Assembly (NCBI GenBank): GCA_014656015.1
Contig: BNBP01000002.1
Coordinates: 124,001 to 188,000, forward strand
Length of the DNA: 64,000 bases
Source: Streptomyces griseoaurantiacus
GTDB lineage: Bacteria; Actinomycetota; Actinomycetes; Streptomycetales; Streptomycetaceae
Reading direction: 5' to 3'
Made by a program: the position numbers and the translations under genes. Under the pieces are notes generated by a model. The model saw only the letters and a list, made by a program, of their open reading frames with translations. It searched no databases and had not been told where the DNA came from. Positions within the stretch are counted from its first letter, which is position 1. Every line of letters begins with the position of its first letter. Positions 42,297-52,009 of the stretch are shown here, piece by piece.

Positions 42297-45200
42297 GTGG
42301 CCCCGACACCCTTCGACGACGAGATCGTGCGGAACCGGCGCGAGGCCGCGCGGGGTTCGGTGAACGCGATGCACGAGCTGGCGATGCTGCTGCGCGAGCG
42401 CCACCGGCACACGGGCGACCCCGCCGACCTGCTGACGGGCATCGCCCAGCTGCGCACCGCCCTCGGGTACGTGCCGGACCACCCCGTTCGGCCGGTGCTG
42501 GTGGCCTCGCTGAGCGCCCTCCTGCTGGACCACTTCCCGTACTTCCGCGACCCGGCGGCGCTGCGCGAGGCACTCGACGGGCTCGAGGAGGCCCTGCCGC
42601 TGCTGGACGGGGAGAACCGGTTCGCGGCGGAACTGATGCGCGCCGACGCCCTTCTCCGGCTGGGCGAGACGACCCGCGACCGCGGCCCCGTGGACAAGGC
42701 CGTCGAGGCGGCGTCCCGGCTGCCCCGGGTACCGGCCGCGCTGCAGGTTCTGGGCAGTGCCCTGTACGTGCGGTACAAGGTGACCCACGCGCACGAGGAC
42801 CTCGTCGGGGCGGCCGCGGTGCTGCGGGAGTGCCTGCGCCAGACGCCCGCCGACGCCCCCGAACGCGTGCTCCGCCTGGGCGAGTTGGGCAATGTGCTGC
42901 AGACCTCCGCGGAACACACGGGCGAGGAGAGCCTGCGCGAGGAAGCCGTGCGGTACCTGCGGGCCGTGGTGGAGGAGGTGCCGGAGACCTCGGCGGGTAT
43001 GCCCTGGCACAAGGTCGACCTCGCCGCCGCGCTGCGGGACCGCGGCCGGCACACCGGTGACGTCGTGGCCCTGCGGGAGAGCGTGGCCCTGCTGGAGGAG
43101 GCCCTCGCGGCGGTCCCGCCCGGCACCGGCCCGTGGCACAACTTCTGCGAGAACCATCTGACCGCCGTGCACAGTCTGGTCGAGCTGACCGCCGACGTGG
43201 AGTTGCTGGACCGGGCGCTGGAGGTGGGCCGGGCCGCGTACGACGCGGGCGGCGGGGCAGGCGGGGGCGCCATGGTCCCGCTGCTGCTGGGCCAGTTGCA
43301 CCATGTGCGGTACCGGCACACGCTCCGGCCCGCCGATCTGGAGCGGGCGGCCGCCCTGTTCGGCGAGGTCGTCGGCACGACGCCGTACGGCGGGGACGAC
43401 CACGTGACCGCCCTGGCCGGTCTCGGCCAGGTGCGCTTCGCGGAGTATCTGGCGGGCGGCGACGCGGAGGCGCTGCGCGCGGCCGTGGTGGCACTGGGCA
43501 GTACCGTCCGGGCCTGCGCCCCCGACTCGCCCCGTCGTGCCGAGGCGCAGATCGCCCACGGCGAGGCGCTGGACGCGCAGTACGCGCTCGGCGGGGACCC
43601 CGGTGTGCTCGCGGCGGCCGGGCACGCCTACCGCGAGGCGGCGCGCAACGAGGCGGTGCCGCCGCTGACGCGGGTCAGGGCCGCCCGCGCCTGGGCACTC
43701 ACCGAGGCGCGGGCGGGGAAGTGGCGGGGCGCCCGGGACACGTACGCGCTCGCGGTCGGCCTGCTGCCGCTCGTGGTGCCGCGGCGGCTGGCCCGGGCCG
43801 ATCAGCAGCGGATGCTCGCCGAACTCGACGGCCTCGCCTCCGACGCGGCCGCCGCCGCGCTCGCCGCCGGTGATCCGGAGGGCGCGGTGCTGCTGCTCGA
43901 ACAGGGTCGCGGCTTGCTGGGCGGGCAGGTGCTGCAGGGCCGCGACGACCTGTCCCGGCTGCGCACCGTGGCGCCGGACCTCGCCGGCCGGCTGCGCGAG
44001 ACCTTCGACCTGCTGGGCCCCGCCGGGTACCTGCCGAACACGGCGGCGGACGTCCGGCACCGACTGGACCGTCGGCTGCAGGAGTTGCTGGACCGGGCGC
44101 GGGCGTTGCCGGGCTTCGGCGACTTCCTCGCCGCGCCCCGCCTCGCCGACCTGCTCGCGTGCGCGGAGGAAGGTCCGGTGGTGCTGATCAACGTGAGCCG
44201 CTTCCGCGGCGACGCGCTGCTCGTGCGGTCCTCGGGGGTCACCCCGGTCGCCCTGCCCGGCGTGACCCCGGAGGCGGTCGAGGAGCGGGCGGCGGCCTTC
44301 GGGGCCGCGCTCACCGCGTCGACCCGGCCGGGACCGGGGGAGGCGGAGGCCCAGACCGTCGTCACGGAGGTCCTCGGCTGGCTGTGGGAGGCGATCGCCG
44401 AGCCGGTCCTCGCCGCCCTCGGCCGCACCGGCGCGCCGGAGGGGGACCCGCCGCGTCTGTGGTGGTCGCCGGCGGGCAGGCTGGCCCTGCTCCCCCTGCA
44501 CGCGGCGGGCCGCTTCCCGCGGGGCCCGGCCGTCCTGGACCGGGTCGTGTCCTCCTACACGCCGACCCTGCGCGCGCTGCGCCACGCCAGGACCCGGCAC
44601 GACCAGGGGGGCGCGGCCGGCCCGGCGGACGGTGACCTCCTCGTCGTGACCGTCGGGGACGCGGCCGGGGCGCGGACACTGCGCGGGGTGGGCCGGGAGG
44701 CGCAGGACATCGCGGCGCTGAGGCCGGTCACGCGGCTGGACGGTGCGCGGGCGACGGTCGACGCGGTCCGGGCCGCGCTCACCTCGCACGCCTCCGTCCA
44801 CATCGCCTGCCATGCGGCGAGCGACCCCGACGATCCCTCGGCCGGTCATCTCCTGCTGCACGACGGTCGGTTGTCCCTCCTCGACCTGTCCGGGCTGGAA
44901 CTGTCAGGGGTCCGGCTCGCCGTGCTCTCGGCCTGCGAGACCTCCCTGGGCGCCCCTCGCATCCCGGACGAGAGCCTGCATCTGGTCTCGGCCTTCCAAC
45001 TCGCCGGCTACCCCCAGGTCGTCGGCACGCTCTGGCAGGTCAACGACCGTGTGGCCTGGCTCGTCTCGGTGGATCTGCACCGCGGACTGAGGGCGGGCGA
45101 GGACGTGGCGAGGGCACTGCACCACGCCGTGCGGCGCTGCCGGGAGCGGTTCCCCGGGACCCCGACCCTCTGGGCCGCGTACCTGCATTCCGGGCGATGA
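42297..45200 (+). CDS. TPR-CHAT caspase-like protease
   Basis: The 967-residue protein consists of a long helical TPR-like array (about 1-600) and a C-terminal CHAT domain (about 690-967). CHAT is a caspase-family cysteine protease. The catalytic pair is visible: His839 in VHIACHAASD and Cys880 in LSACETSLG. HLVSAFQLAGYPQVVGTLWQVND and the C-terminal WAAYLHSG are typical. In bacteria, CHAT proteases serve as conflict or cell-death effectors activated through repeat domains. GTG 42297 has GGAGGA 12 nt upstream. Its stop overlaps the start of the next TPR gene. Confidence 0.9.
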   Translation: MAPTPFDDEIVRNRREAARGSVNAMHELAMLLRERHRHTGDPADLLTGIAQLRTALGYVPDHPVRPVLVASLSALLLDHFPYFRDPAALREALDGLEEALPLLDGENRFAAELMRADALLRLGETTRDRGPVDKAVEAASRLPRVPAALQVLGSALYVRYKVTHAHEDLVGAAAVLRECLRQTPADAPERVLRLGELGNVLQTSAEHTGEESLREEAVRYLRAVVEEVPETSAGMPWHKVDLAAALRDRGRHTGDVVALRESVALLEEALAAVPPGTGPWHNFCENHLTAVHSLVELTADVELLDRALEVGRAAYDAGGGAGGGAMVPLLLGQLHHVRYRHTLRPADLERAAALFGEVVGTTPYGGDDHVTALAGLGQVRFAEYLAGGDAEALRAAVVALGSTVRACAPDSPRRAEAQIAHGEALDAQYALGGDPGVLAAAGHAYREAARNEAVPPLTRVRAARAWALTEARAGKWRGARDTYALAVGLLPLVVPRRLARADQQRMLAELDGLASDAAAAALAAGDPEGAVLLLEQGRGLLGGQVLQGRDDLSRLRTVAPDLAGRLRETFDLLGPAGYLPNTAADVRHRLDRRLQELLDRARALPGFGDFLAAPRLADLLACAEEGPVVLINVSRFRGDALLVRSSGVTPVALPGVTPEAVEERAAAFGAALTASTRPGPGEAEAQTVVTEVLGWLWEAIAEPVLAALGRTGAPEGDPPRLWWSPAGRLALLPLHAAGRFPRGPAVLDRVVSSYTPTLRALRHARTRHDQGGAAGPADGDLLVVTVGDAAGARTLRGVGREAQDIAALRPVTRLDGARATVDAVRAALTSHASVHIACHAASDPDDPSAGHLLLHDGRLSLLDLSGLELSGVRLAVLSACETSLGAPRIPDESLHLVSAFQLAGYPQVVGTLWQVNDRVAWLVSVDLHRGLRAGEDVARALHHAVRRCRERFPGTPTLWAAYLHSGR

Positions 45201-46408
45201 CCGGCAAAGGACTCCGCTTCGGGGCGGGGACGCGCGAAGCTGGGTGGGTGGCATTCTGGCGAAGGAAGACGACGGACCCGATCGACTCGACGGACACGGC
45301 GGGCGTCGCGGGCACGGCGGCCGGGCCGGCGAGGACGAGCGAACACGTGGACGGTGCTTTCGGCAGCGCCGACATCACCGTGACCGAACGGCAGGGCGAC
45401 GTGCCCCTGGTCGAGGTCAAGCTGACACCGACCCGGGAGTACGCGGCGGAGCTGGAGTTCCTGAACAGCCGGGAGCGGCTCGGGCAGGGACACCCCGAGA
45501 CACTGCGCGCGCTGCACGTGTGGGCGGTCGCCCTGGGCCGCCTCCCCGACCGGCGGGGCGACGCCGTCGACCTGCTGACCTGGCTGGTCGACTCCGCCGG
45601 CGCCGAACCCGAGCGGCGGCTCCTCGCGCTGAACGACCTCACCCGGCTCCTCCAGGACGAGGGCGGCTTCGTCCGGGCCGAACAGCGGCTGCGCGAGGCG
45701 CTGTCGGGCTGGGAACGACTGCGCGGCCAGGACGACGAGCAGACCCTCGGCATCGCCTCGAACCTCGCGCTCGTCCTGCTGCACCTCGACCGTCACGACG
45801 AGGCGGAGGGGCTCATGCGGGACACCGTGGCCCGCCGCACCCGCACCCTGGGCCCCACCCATCCCTCCACGCTGAGCAGCAGGAACACCCTGGCGGGCGC
45901 CCTGCGCGGCTCGCCCGAACGGCTCGCGGAGGCGGAGCGCGAGTACCGCTCGATCCTGGCCGAGGACCCCGATCCCGCGTCCGAGACCTCCCTGAGCGCG
46001 CTCCACAACCTCGCCGCCGTCCTCACCCACCACGGCCGGCACGCCGAGGCCCTGGACATGTACCGGGAGCTGATCGAGGTCCGGGCCCGGCGGCAGGGCG
46101 AGGACCATCCGTCCACCTGGACCGCCCGGCACAACTACGCCGCCGTCCTGACGAAACTCGGGCAGACCGCGCGCGCCGAGGAACTGCTCACCGAGGTCGT
46201 GGAGGCACGTCGCCGGCTGTGCGGGCCCCGGCACACCTCCACCCTCGGCGCCCAGGTCGACCTCGCGGCGGCCAAGGCCAACCAGGGCCGGGCGGCCGAG
46301 GCGGTGCCGCTGCTGCGCGAGGCGATCGAGGGATACCGCGACACCCACGGTCCCGACCACCCCCGGGTGCGCCAACTCACCGGCATCCTGCGGCAACTAG
46401 GGGGCTGA
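45197..46408 (+). CDS. Tetratricopeptide repeat protein (NB-ARC-type TPR)
   Basis: The 403-residue protein has at least five repeats of the kinesin-light-chain-like TPR type (for example GPTHPSTLSSRNTLAGAL, GEDHPSTWTARHNYAAVL, GPRHTSTLGAQVDLAAA, GPDHPRVRQLTGIL). The first 65 residues are low complexity. ATGA overlap couples it to the CHAT gene. GTG 45248 (VAFWRRKTTD) is an alternative start that fits homologues I remember. It may be the substrate, sensor or scaffold for the CHAT protease, as TPR-CHAT partners are in other systems. Confidence 0.88.
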   Translation: MTGKGLRFGAGTREAGWVAFWRRKTTDPIDSTDTAGVAGTAAGPARTSEHVDGAFGSADITVTERQGDVPLVEVKLTPTREYAAELEFLNSRERLGQGHPETLRALHVWAVALGRLPDRRGDAVDLLTWLVDSAGAEPERRLLALNDLTRLLQDEGGFVRAEQRLREALSGWERLRGQDDEQTLGIASNLALVLLHLDRHDEAEGLMRDTVARRTRTLGPTHPSTLSSRNTLAGALRGSPERLAEAEREYRSILAEDPDPASETSLSALHNLAAVLTHHGRHAEALDMYRELIEVRARRQGEDHPSTWTARHNYAAVLTKLGQTARAEELLTEVVEARRRLCGPRHTSTLGAQVDLAAAKANQGRAAEAVPLLREAIEGYRDTHGPDHPRVRQLTGILRQLGG

Positions 46409-46485
46409 GGCGGGAGGGCTCCTCCTCGGCCTGAGGAGGGAGGGCCTTGCTCGACCGGAGCGCTTCCCCTGGGCCGGAGCCGGCG

Positions 46486-47136
46486 TCAGTCCGAGGACAC
46501 CGGCAGCACGTCCGGTGACAGCGCCCCCGCGCGGGAGGTCGCGGCCGTCATGCGGCGGCGGTGGTGGCGGCGGCAGAGGACCTCGTAGCCGATCTCGTCG
46601 GGCGACTGGGCGACGTCGCCGACGACGACCTGGGCGCCCTCGACGACCATGACGCCGCCGACGGTGCGCGCGTTGTGCGTGGCGCGGGCGCCGCACCAGC
46701 ACAGGGCCTCGACCTGGAGGACCTCGACGCGGTCGGCGAGTTCGACCAGCCGCTGGGAGCCGGGGAAGAGCTTGGAGCGGAAGTCCGTGGTGATGCCGAA
46801 CGCGTAGACGTCGATGCCGAGGTCGTCGACCACGCGGGCGAGCTGGTCGATCTGCACGGGGTCGAGGAACTGGGCCTCGTCGGCGATGACATAGTCCGCG
46901 CGGCCGCCCTTGGAGAGGTGCTCGACGAGGTAGGCGTACAGGTCCCAGCCGTCCTCGACCTCCACCGCGTCGGTGACCAGGCCGAGGCGGGAGGACAGCT
47001 TGCCCTCGCCCGCGCGGTCGTCCCGGGTGAAGATCACGCCCTGCAGACCGCGCGCCGAACGGTTGTGCTCGATCTGGAGGGCCAGCGTGGATTTCCCGCA
47101 GTCCATCGTTCCGGAGAAGAACACCAGCTCGGGCAT
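46486..47136 (-). CDS. tdk: Thymidine kinase
   Basis: The type II thymidine kinase (216 residues) phosphorylates deoxythymidine in nucleotide salvage. P-loop GTMDCGKST lies near residue 9, the catalytic Glu in DEAQFLD, and the zinc-binding Cys/His in CWCGARATHN and CRRHH. ATG 47136 starts directly on the P-loop strand. No neighbouring nucleotide gene shares its operon. Confidence 0.95.
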   Translation of the reverse strand: MPELVFFSGTMDCGKSTLALQIEHNRSARGLQGVIFTRDDRAGEGKLSSRLGLVTDAVEVEDGWDLYAYLVEHLSKGGRADYVIADEAQFLDPVQIDQLARVVDDLGIDVYAFGITTDFRSKLFPGSQRLVELADRVEVLQVEALCWCGARATHNARTVGGVMVVEGAQVVVGDVAQSPDEIGYEVLCRRHHRRRMTAATSRAGALSPDVLPVSSD

Positions 47137-47185
47137 GAGGGAACGGGCACCTTTCGGTGAGGGGCGCGGCCGGGACGGCGCGGGA

Positions 47186-48373
47186 TCAGGAGCGTACTTC
47201 GAGCAGGGGGACCCACTGCTCGGCCGGGGTCATCGAGCCGTGGTTGCCGGCCATCGCCGACTCCTTCGGTTCCCGTTCGGAGGCGATGAGCAGGACGTCG
47301 TCGTGGGCGGCGGCGATGACGTCGCCGAGGCGCGGGCGGACCCGGGCCTCGACCTCGGGACCGAACCAGCCTGCCGCGATCGCCTCGTCCCGGGAGGCGA
47401 CCCAGAACTGCTCGCCGAGCACCTCGCGCCAGCAGGCCAGGACGTCCTCCGCCGCGCCGGGCACCGCGTAGACGTGACGGGCGCGGCCCTCGCCGCCGAG
47501 CAGCGCGACCCCGGCGCGCAGCTCCCAGTCCTCGTCGAAGTCGATGCGGTGCTCCTCGTCGAACGGGATGTCGACCATGCCGTGGTCGGCGGTGACGTAG
47601 AGCGCGGTACGTGGCGGGAGTTGCTCGGCCAGGCGCTGGACCAGGCGGTCGACGTGCATGAGCCGGCCGCGCCAGGTGTCGGAGTCGACGCCGTAGCGGT
47701 GGCCGGCGCCGTCCACCTCGGAGTAGTAGGTGTAGACGAGGGCGCGGTCGGCCGCGGCGAGCTGTTCGGCGGCCAGGTCCATGCGCTCCTCGCCGGAGAG
47801 CCGGCCGAGGAAGGTGCCGCCGCTGAGCGCGACCTTGGTCAGCGGGGTGTTCTCGAAGTTCGGGGCGGAGACCTGGGCGGCGTGCACACCGGCCTCGTGG
47901 GCGAGCCGGAAGACCGTGGGGTGGGGCTGCCAGGCGGCGGGCGGCGCCCAGGGCTGCCAGCGGAGCTGGTTCATCAGCGCGCCGGTGTCCGGATTGCGCA
48001 CCGTGTAGCCGGGCAGTCCGTGGGCGCCGGGGGGCAGGCCGGTGCCGACGGAGGCCAGGGAGGTGGCGGTGGTCGCCGGGTAGCCGGCGGTGAGCGGGCG
48101 GCCGGTGCCGCCGCGCGAGGTGCCGAGCAGGGAGGTCAGGAACGGGGCCTCGTCGGGGTGCGCCTTGAGCTGCTCCCAGCCGAGGCCGTCGACGAGGAAG
48201 ACGCAGGCGCGGTCGGCGGGGGTCAGCTCGGGGATCGTGGCGGTGGTGCCGGGTACCCCCATGCCCGCGGCCAGGGTGGGCAGCAGGTCGGCGAGCGAGC
48301 CGCTGCCGTACTCGGGGACGGGCGCCGACCGGAGGGCGAGGGGTTCGGGGTGGTCCCAGGCGGGCAGTGCCAT
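47186..48373 (-). CDS. Alkaline-phosphatase-superfamily nucleotide pyrophosphatase/phosphodiesterase
   Basis: The 395-residue metal-dependent phosphodiesterase-like enzyme has metal ligands in FLVDGLGW, the Thr nucleophile region GYPATTATSL, YYSEVDGAGHRYG and VTADHGMVDIP, and GNHGSMTP near the C-terminus. No signal peptide is seen, so it is probably cytoplasmic. The substrate is not assignable. The start codon overlaps the TAA of the DUF5998 gene (TAATG), so translation is coupled. Confidence 0.92.
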   Translation of the reverse strand: MALPAWDHPEPLALRSAPVPEYGSGSLADLLPTLAAGMGVPGTTATIPELTPADRACVFLVDGLGWEQLKAHPDEAPFLTSLLGTSRGGTGRPLTAGYPATTATSLASVGTGLPPGAHGLPGYTVRNPDTGALMNQLRWQPWAPPAAWQPHPTVFRLAHEAGVHAAQVSAPNFENTPLTKVALSGGTFLGRLSGEERMDLAAEQLAAADRALVYTYYSEVDGAGHRYGVDSDTWRGRLMHVDRLVQRLAEQLPPRTALYVTADHGMVDIPFDEEHRIDFDEDWELRAGVALLGGEGRARHVYAVPGAAEDVLACWREVLGEQFWVASRDEAIAAGWFGPEVEARVRPRLGDVIAAAHDDVLLIASEREPKESAMAGNHGSMTPAEQWVPLLEVRS

Positions 48374-48960
48374 TATCGGGTCGTGTCCGCGGTCGCCTCG
48401 GAGAGGGACTGCGCGAAGGCGAGCGTCTGCGCCACCGTCTCCGGTCCGTCCCCCGCCTCGCTCACGCGCAGGCTCAGGTCGTCGGCCGTCGAGCTGCCGG
48501 TGTAGCCGTGGTCGGCCTCGCAGTTGGGGTCGCCGCAGGCGGCCGGCTCCAGGTCGATGCGGGAGACGGCGCCCCAGCCGATGGTGAGCACGACCTCGCG
48601 GGGCGGGGTGCCCGGCTTGTACGACTCGGGGTTGGCGACGACGCGGCTGAGCACGACGGAGGAGATGCGGCCGATCTTCACGGACTCCGTGGATGTGGTG
48701 GCGTAGGGCGTCGGCGAGGTGTCGTCGGCGGCCTGCTCGTCGGTGTGGCTGACGATGAAGCGGGTGCCGGTGAGGACGAGCACGGTGACGTGGCGGCGGA
48801 CCTCGTTCTGGTCGAACGTGGTCTCCTGGTGGACCAGGTACGACCGGATGGGCTCGCCGCCCACGGCGGCCTCCACCGCCTCGGCCACGAGGGCCGGGTA
48901 GTAGCCGCTGCGCTCGATCGCCGTCCGCAGCCCCTGGGTCGTCGTACTGGTCTTGGCCAT
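48373..48960 (-). CDS. DUF5998 domain protein
   Basis: The 195-residue soluble protein is conserved in actinobacteria without known function. Features are GLRTAIERSGYYPALVAEAV at the N-terminus, HVTVLVLTGTRFIVSHTDEQ, and a CGDPNCEADHGY segment with two Cys and two His candidates for metal binding. ATG 48960 is preferred over ATG 48969. It is translationally coupled to the phosphodiesterase gene, so the two may act together. Confidence 0.9.
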   Translation of the reverse strand: MAKTSTTTQGLRTAIERSGYYPALVAEAVEAAVGGEPIRSYLVHQETTFDQNEVRRHVTVLVLTGTRFIVSHTDEQAADDTSPTPYATTSTESVKIGRISSVVLSRVVANPESYKPGTPPREVVLTIGWGAVSRIDLEPAACGDPNCEADHGYTGSSTADDLSLRVSEAGDGPETVAQTLAFAQSLSEATADTTR

Positions 48961-49044
48961 GACGTCCATCCTACGGGGGCGCGCCCACTGCCCGGCACCG
49001 CTCGTCACCGCCCTCCCGGGAGCCCCGGCCCGCCGGTGTACCGG

Positions 49045-51924
49045 TCAGTAGACCGGCAGGGTGCGGGGGCCGAGGTCGTCGCGGGCGGGCGGGGGCGCGA
49101 GTCGCAGGGTGGCGCCGAGCACGCTGGCCCCGTGCGGGGCGACCACGACCGGTTCCAGGGTGACGGCGACGACCTCGGGGTGGTCGTCGACCAGACGGGA
49201 CAGGCGCAGCATGAGTTCCTCCAGCGCCGGGGTGTCCACGGGGGCCGAGCCGCGCCAGCCGAACAGCAGCGGTGCGGTGCGGATCGCGCGCACGAGCGAG
49301 GAGGCGTCCCGGTCGGTGACCGGGACCAGCCGGTGCGCGGTGTCGCCGAGGAGCTGCGAGGCCGCCCCGGCGAGCCCGAAGGACAGCACGGCCCCGGCGG
49401 CGGGGTCGATGACCGCCCGTACGACGGTGTCGACGCCGCGCGGTGCCATGCCCTGCACGACCGGGCGCAGCTCCTCGGGGCCGCCGAACAGCTCGGTCAG
49501 CTCGGTGTACGCGTGGCGCAGTTGCCCCTCGTCGGCGAGGTCGAGGCGGACGCCGCCGAGGTCGGCGCGGTGCCGCAGGTGCGGGGCGGTGGCCTTGAGG
49601 GCGACGGGGTAGCCGATCGTGCGGGCGGCCTCGGTGGCGGCGGCGAGGGTGGGGGCGGGCAGCGCGCGGTGCACGTGGATGCCGTAGGCGGCGAGCAGGT
49701 CGCAGGTGCGGTCGGGGTCGAGGGTGCGTCCCTGGCCGTCGCTGAGGAGCCGGGTGATGAGCCGGGCGGCGCCCTTCTCGTCGATGTCCTCGTACTCGGG
49801 CACCCGGCCCGGTTCGGCCGATTCCCGACGCCACTGGGCGTACCGCACGGCCTCGGCGAGGGCCCGTACGGCCCGTTCGGCGGCGGGGTAGGCGGGGATG
49901 AGCCGGGAGCCCGCGGGCGGCGCGGGGACGGCGCGGGGCGGCTGCGGGGAGGGGGCCGCGGGGGGTGCGGCGAGGGCGGGCCTCGTGGTGTGCGCGGCGG
50001 GCGGGTGGTCCGGCGGCTGCGGGAGGGCGGGCGCAGGGGGTGCGGAGGGCTGGGGGCCCGTGCCGGCCGCCGCCGAGAGGGCCTCCGCCAGGCCGCCCAG
50101 TTCGACGTGGACCACCATGACCGGCTTCGCGGGGGCTTCGCTCGCGGCGGAGCGGAGGGCCTCGGCCAGGGCGGCGTCCGCCGAGGCGTCCTCCCCCACC
50201 GTGGGGATGGCCGTGACGACCACGGCGTCGCAGCCGGGGTCGGCGAGCGCGTGGGACAGGGCGGCGTGGAAGTCCTCCGCGCTCGCGCCCGTGGTCAGGT
50301 CCAGCGGGGGCAGCGGCCGCAGCCCCTCGGCCAGGCAGGCGTCGTAGGTCAGCAGGCCCAGCGACTCCGAGTTGCCGAGGATCGCCACCCGGGGGCCCGC
50401 GGGGAGGGGCTGCCGGGCGAGCAGCAGTCCGGCGTCGACCAGTTCGGTGATGGTGTCGACGCGGATGACCCCGGCCTGACGCAGCAGCGCGGACACCGTG
50501 GCGTGCGGCAGCCGGGTGCCGCGTACCGCGTGACCGGTCGGGGTGCCGCCGTGCCGGGCGCCCTGGACCACCACCAGGGGCTTGACCGCGGCGGTGCGCC
50601 GGGCGAGCCGGGTGAACTTGCGGGGGTTGCCGATGGTCTCCAGGTACATGAGGGCGACGTCGGTGTCCGGGTCGTCGTACCAGTACTGGAGCACGTCGTT
50701 GCCGGAGACGTCGGCGCGGTTGCCGGCCGAGACGAACGTCGAGACGCCGGTCACCCCGGTGACGCCCCCGCCGCGCCGGTGCAGCCGGGAGAGCAGGGCG
50801 ATGCCGATGGCGCCGGACTGGGCGAACATGCCGATCCGGCCGGGGCGCGGCATCTCGGGCGCCAGGGAGGCGTTGAGGCGGACCTCCGGCGAGGTGTTGA
50901 CGACGCCGAAGGCGTTGGGGCCGATGATGCGCATGCCGTACGTCCGCGCCTGGCGGACCAGCGCGCGCTGCCGTTCGCGCCCTTCGGGACCGCTCTCGGC
51001 GTATCCGGCGGAGAGGACGATCAGGCCCTGCACGCCGTGTTCGCCGCACGCCGCGACCACGTCGGGGACCCGCTCGGCGGAGACGGCGACGACGGCGAGG
51101 TCGACCGGGCCGTCGATCTCGCGCACGGAGCGGTGCGCGGGCACCCCGTCGATCTCCTCGAGGTCCTCGGCGAAGGCCGTGTTGACGGCGTGCAGCCGCC
51201 CGGTGAACCCGGCGTCCCTGAGGTGGCCCAGCACACTGCGGCCCACCCCGCCGGGGGCCCGGCCGACGCCGACGACCGCGACCGAGCCGGGCGCGAGGAG
51301 CCGGTGCACGGACCGGGCCTCGGCGCGCTGTTCCCGGGCGCGCTGCACGGCCAGCGAGCGGTCGGTCGGCTCCAGGTCGAACTCCAGGCGGACGACGCCG
51401 TCCTCGAAACTGCGCTTCTGGGTGTACCCGGCGTCCGTGAACACCTTGATCATCCGGGTGTTGGCGGGCAGCACCTCGGCGGCGAAGCGGCGGATGCCGC
51501 GCTCGCGGGCGACCGCCGCGATGTGCTCCAGGAGGGCGGAGGCGACGCCCCGGCCCTGGTGCGCGTCCTGCACCAGGAAGGCAACCTCGGCCTCGTCGGC
51601 AGGTCCGGTGGCGGGGCGGCCCTCGGCGTCGATGCGGTCGTAGCGCACGGTGGCGATGAACTCGCCCCCGACCGTGGCCGCGAGCCCCACGCGGTCGACG
51701 AAGTCGTGGTGGGTGAAGCGGTGCACGTCCTTGGCGGACAGCCGCGGGTACGGGGCGAAGAAGCGGTAGTACTTCGACTCCTCGGACACCTGTTCGTAGA
51801 AGCTGACCAGGCGCTCGGCATCGTCCACCGTGATGGGCCGGATCCGCGCGGTGCCGCCGTCGCGCAGCACCACGTCGGCCTCCCAGTGGGCGGGATACTC
51901 GTGCCGGTCCGACGGGCTCTGCAT
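49045..51924 (-). CDS. GNAT acetyltransferase fused to NDP-forming acyl-CoA synthetase domain (Pat-type)
   Basis: The 959-residue protein has an N-terminal GNAT domain (about 25-180; VAFLVQDAHQGRGVASALLEHI is the acetyl-CoA loop). ADP-forming acyl-CoA-synthetase-like CoA-binding and ligase domains follow (SVAVVGVGRAPGGVG, FAQSGAIGIALLSRL, SAGNRADVSGNDVLQY), then a Pro/Ala linker, then an ATP-grasp region (CDLLAAYGIHVHRALP). This order matches protein lysine acetyltransferases such as S. lividans PatA, which acetylate acyl-CoA synthetases. It probably senses acetyl-CoA and regulates them. ATG 51924 fits the conserved N-terminus. It diverges from ptsH. Confidence 0.9.
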   Translation of the reverse strand: MQSPSDRHEYPAHWEADVVLRDGGTARIRPITVDDAERLVSFYEQVSEESKYYRFFAPYPRLSAKDVHRFTHHDFVDRVGLAATVGGEFIATVRYDRIDAEGRPATGPADEAEVAFLVQDAHQGRGVASALLEHIAAVARERGIRRFAAEVLPANTRMIKVFTDAGYTQKRSFEDGVVRLEFDLEPTDRSLAVQRAREQRAEARSVHRLLAPGSVAVVGVGRAPGGVGRSVLGHLRDAGFTGRLHAVNTAFAEDLEEIDGVPAHRSVREIDGPVDLAVVAVSAERVPDVVAACGEHGVQGLIVLSAGYAESGPEGRERQRALVRQARTYGMRIIGPNAFGVVNTSPEVRLNASLAPEMPRPGRIGMFAQSGAIGIALLSRLHRRGGGVTGVTGVSTFVSAGNRADVSGNDVLQYWYDDPDTDVALMYLETIGNPRKFTRLARRTAAVKPLVVVQGARHGGTPTGHAVRGTRLPHATVSALLRQAGVIRVDTITELVDAGLLLARQPLPAGPRVAILGNSESLGLLTYDACLAEGLRPLPPLDLTTGASAEDFHAALSHALADPGCDAVVVTAIPTVGEDASADAALAEALRSAASEAPAKPVMVVHVELGGLAEALSAAAGTGPQPSAPPAPALPQPPDHPPAAHTTRPALAAPPAAPSPQPPRAVPAPPAGSRLIPAYPAAERAVRALAEAVRYAQWRRESAEPGRVPEYEDIDEKGAARLITRLLSDGQGRTLDPDRTCDLLAAYGIHVHRALPAPTLAAATEAARTIGYPVALKATAPHLRHRADLGGVRLDLADEGQLRHAYTELTELFGGPEELRPVVQGMAPRGVDTVVRAVIDPAAGAVLSFGLAGAASQLLGDTAHRLVPVTDRDASSLVRAIRTAPLLFGWRGSAPVDTPALEELMLRLSRLVDDHPEVVAVTLEPVVVAPHGASVLGATLRLAPPPARDDLGPRTLPVY

Positions 51925-52009
51925 GGGCCCCAGCGTACGGCCCGGCACCGACAAGCACGCGTCCCGGAGCCGACCGCACGCCGGGGAGCCACCGTGTGGA
52001 ACACTGGGC

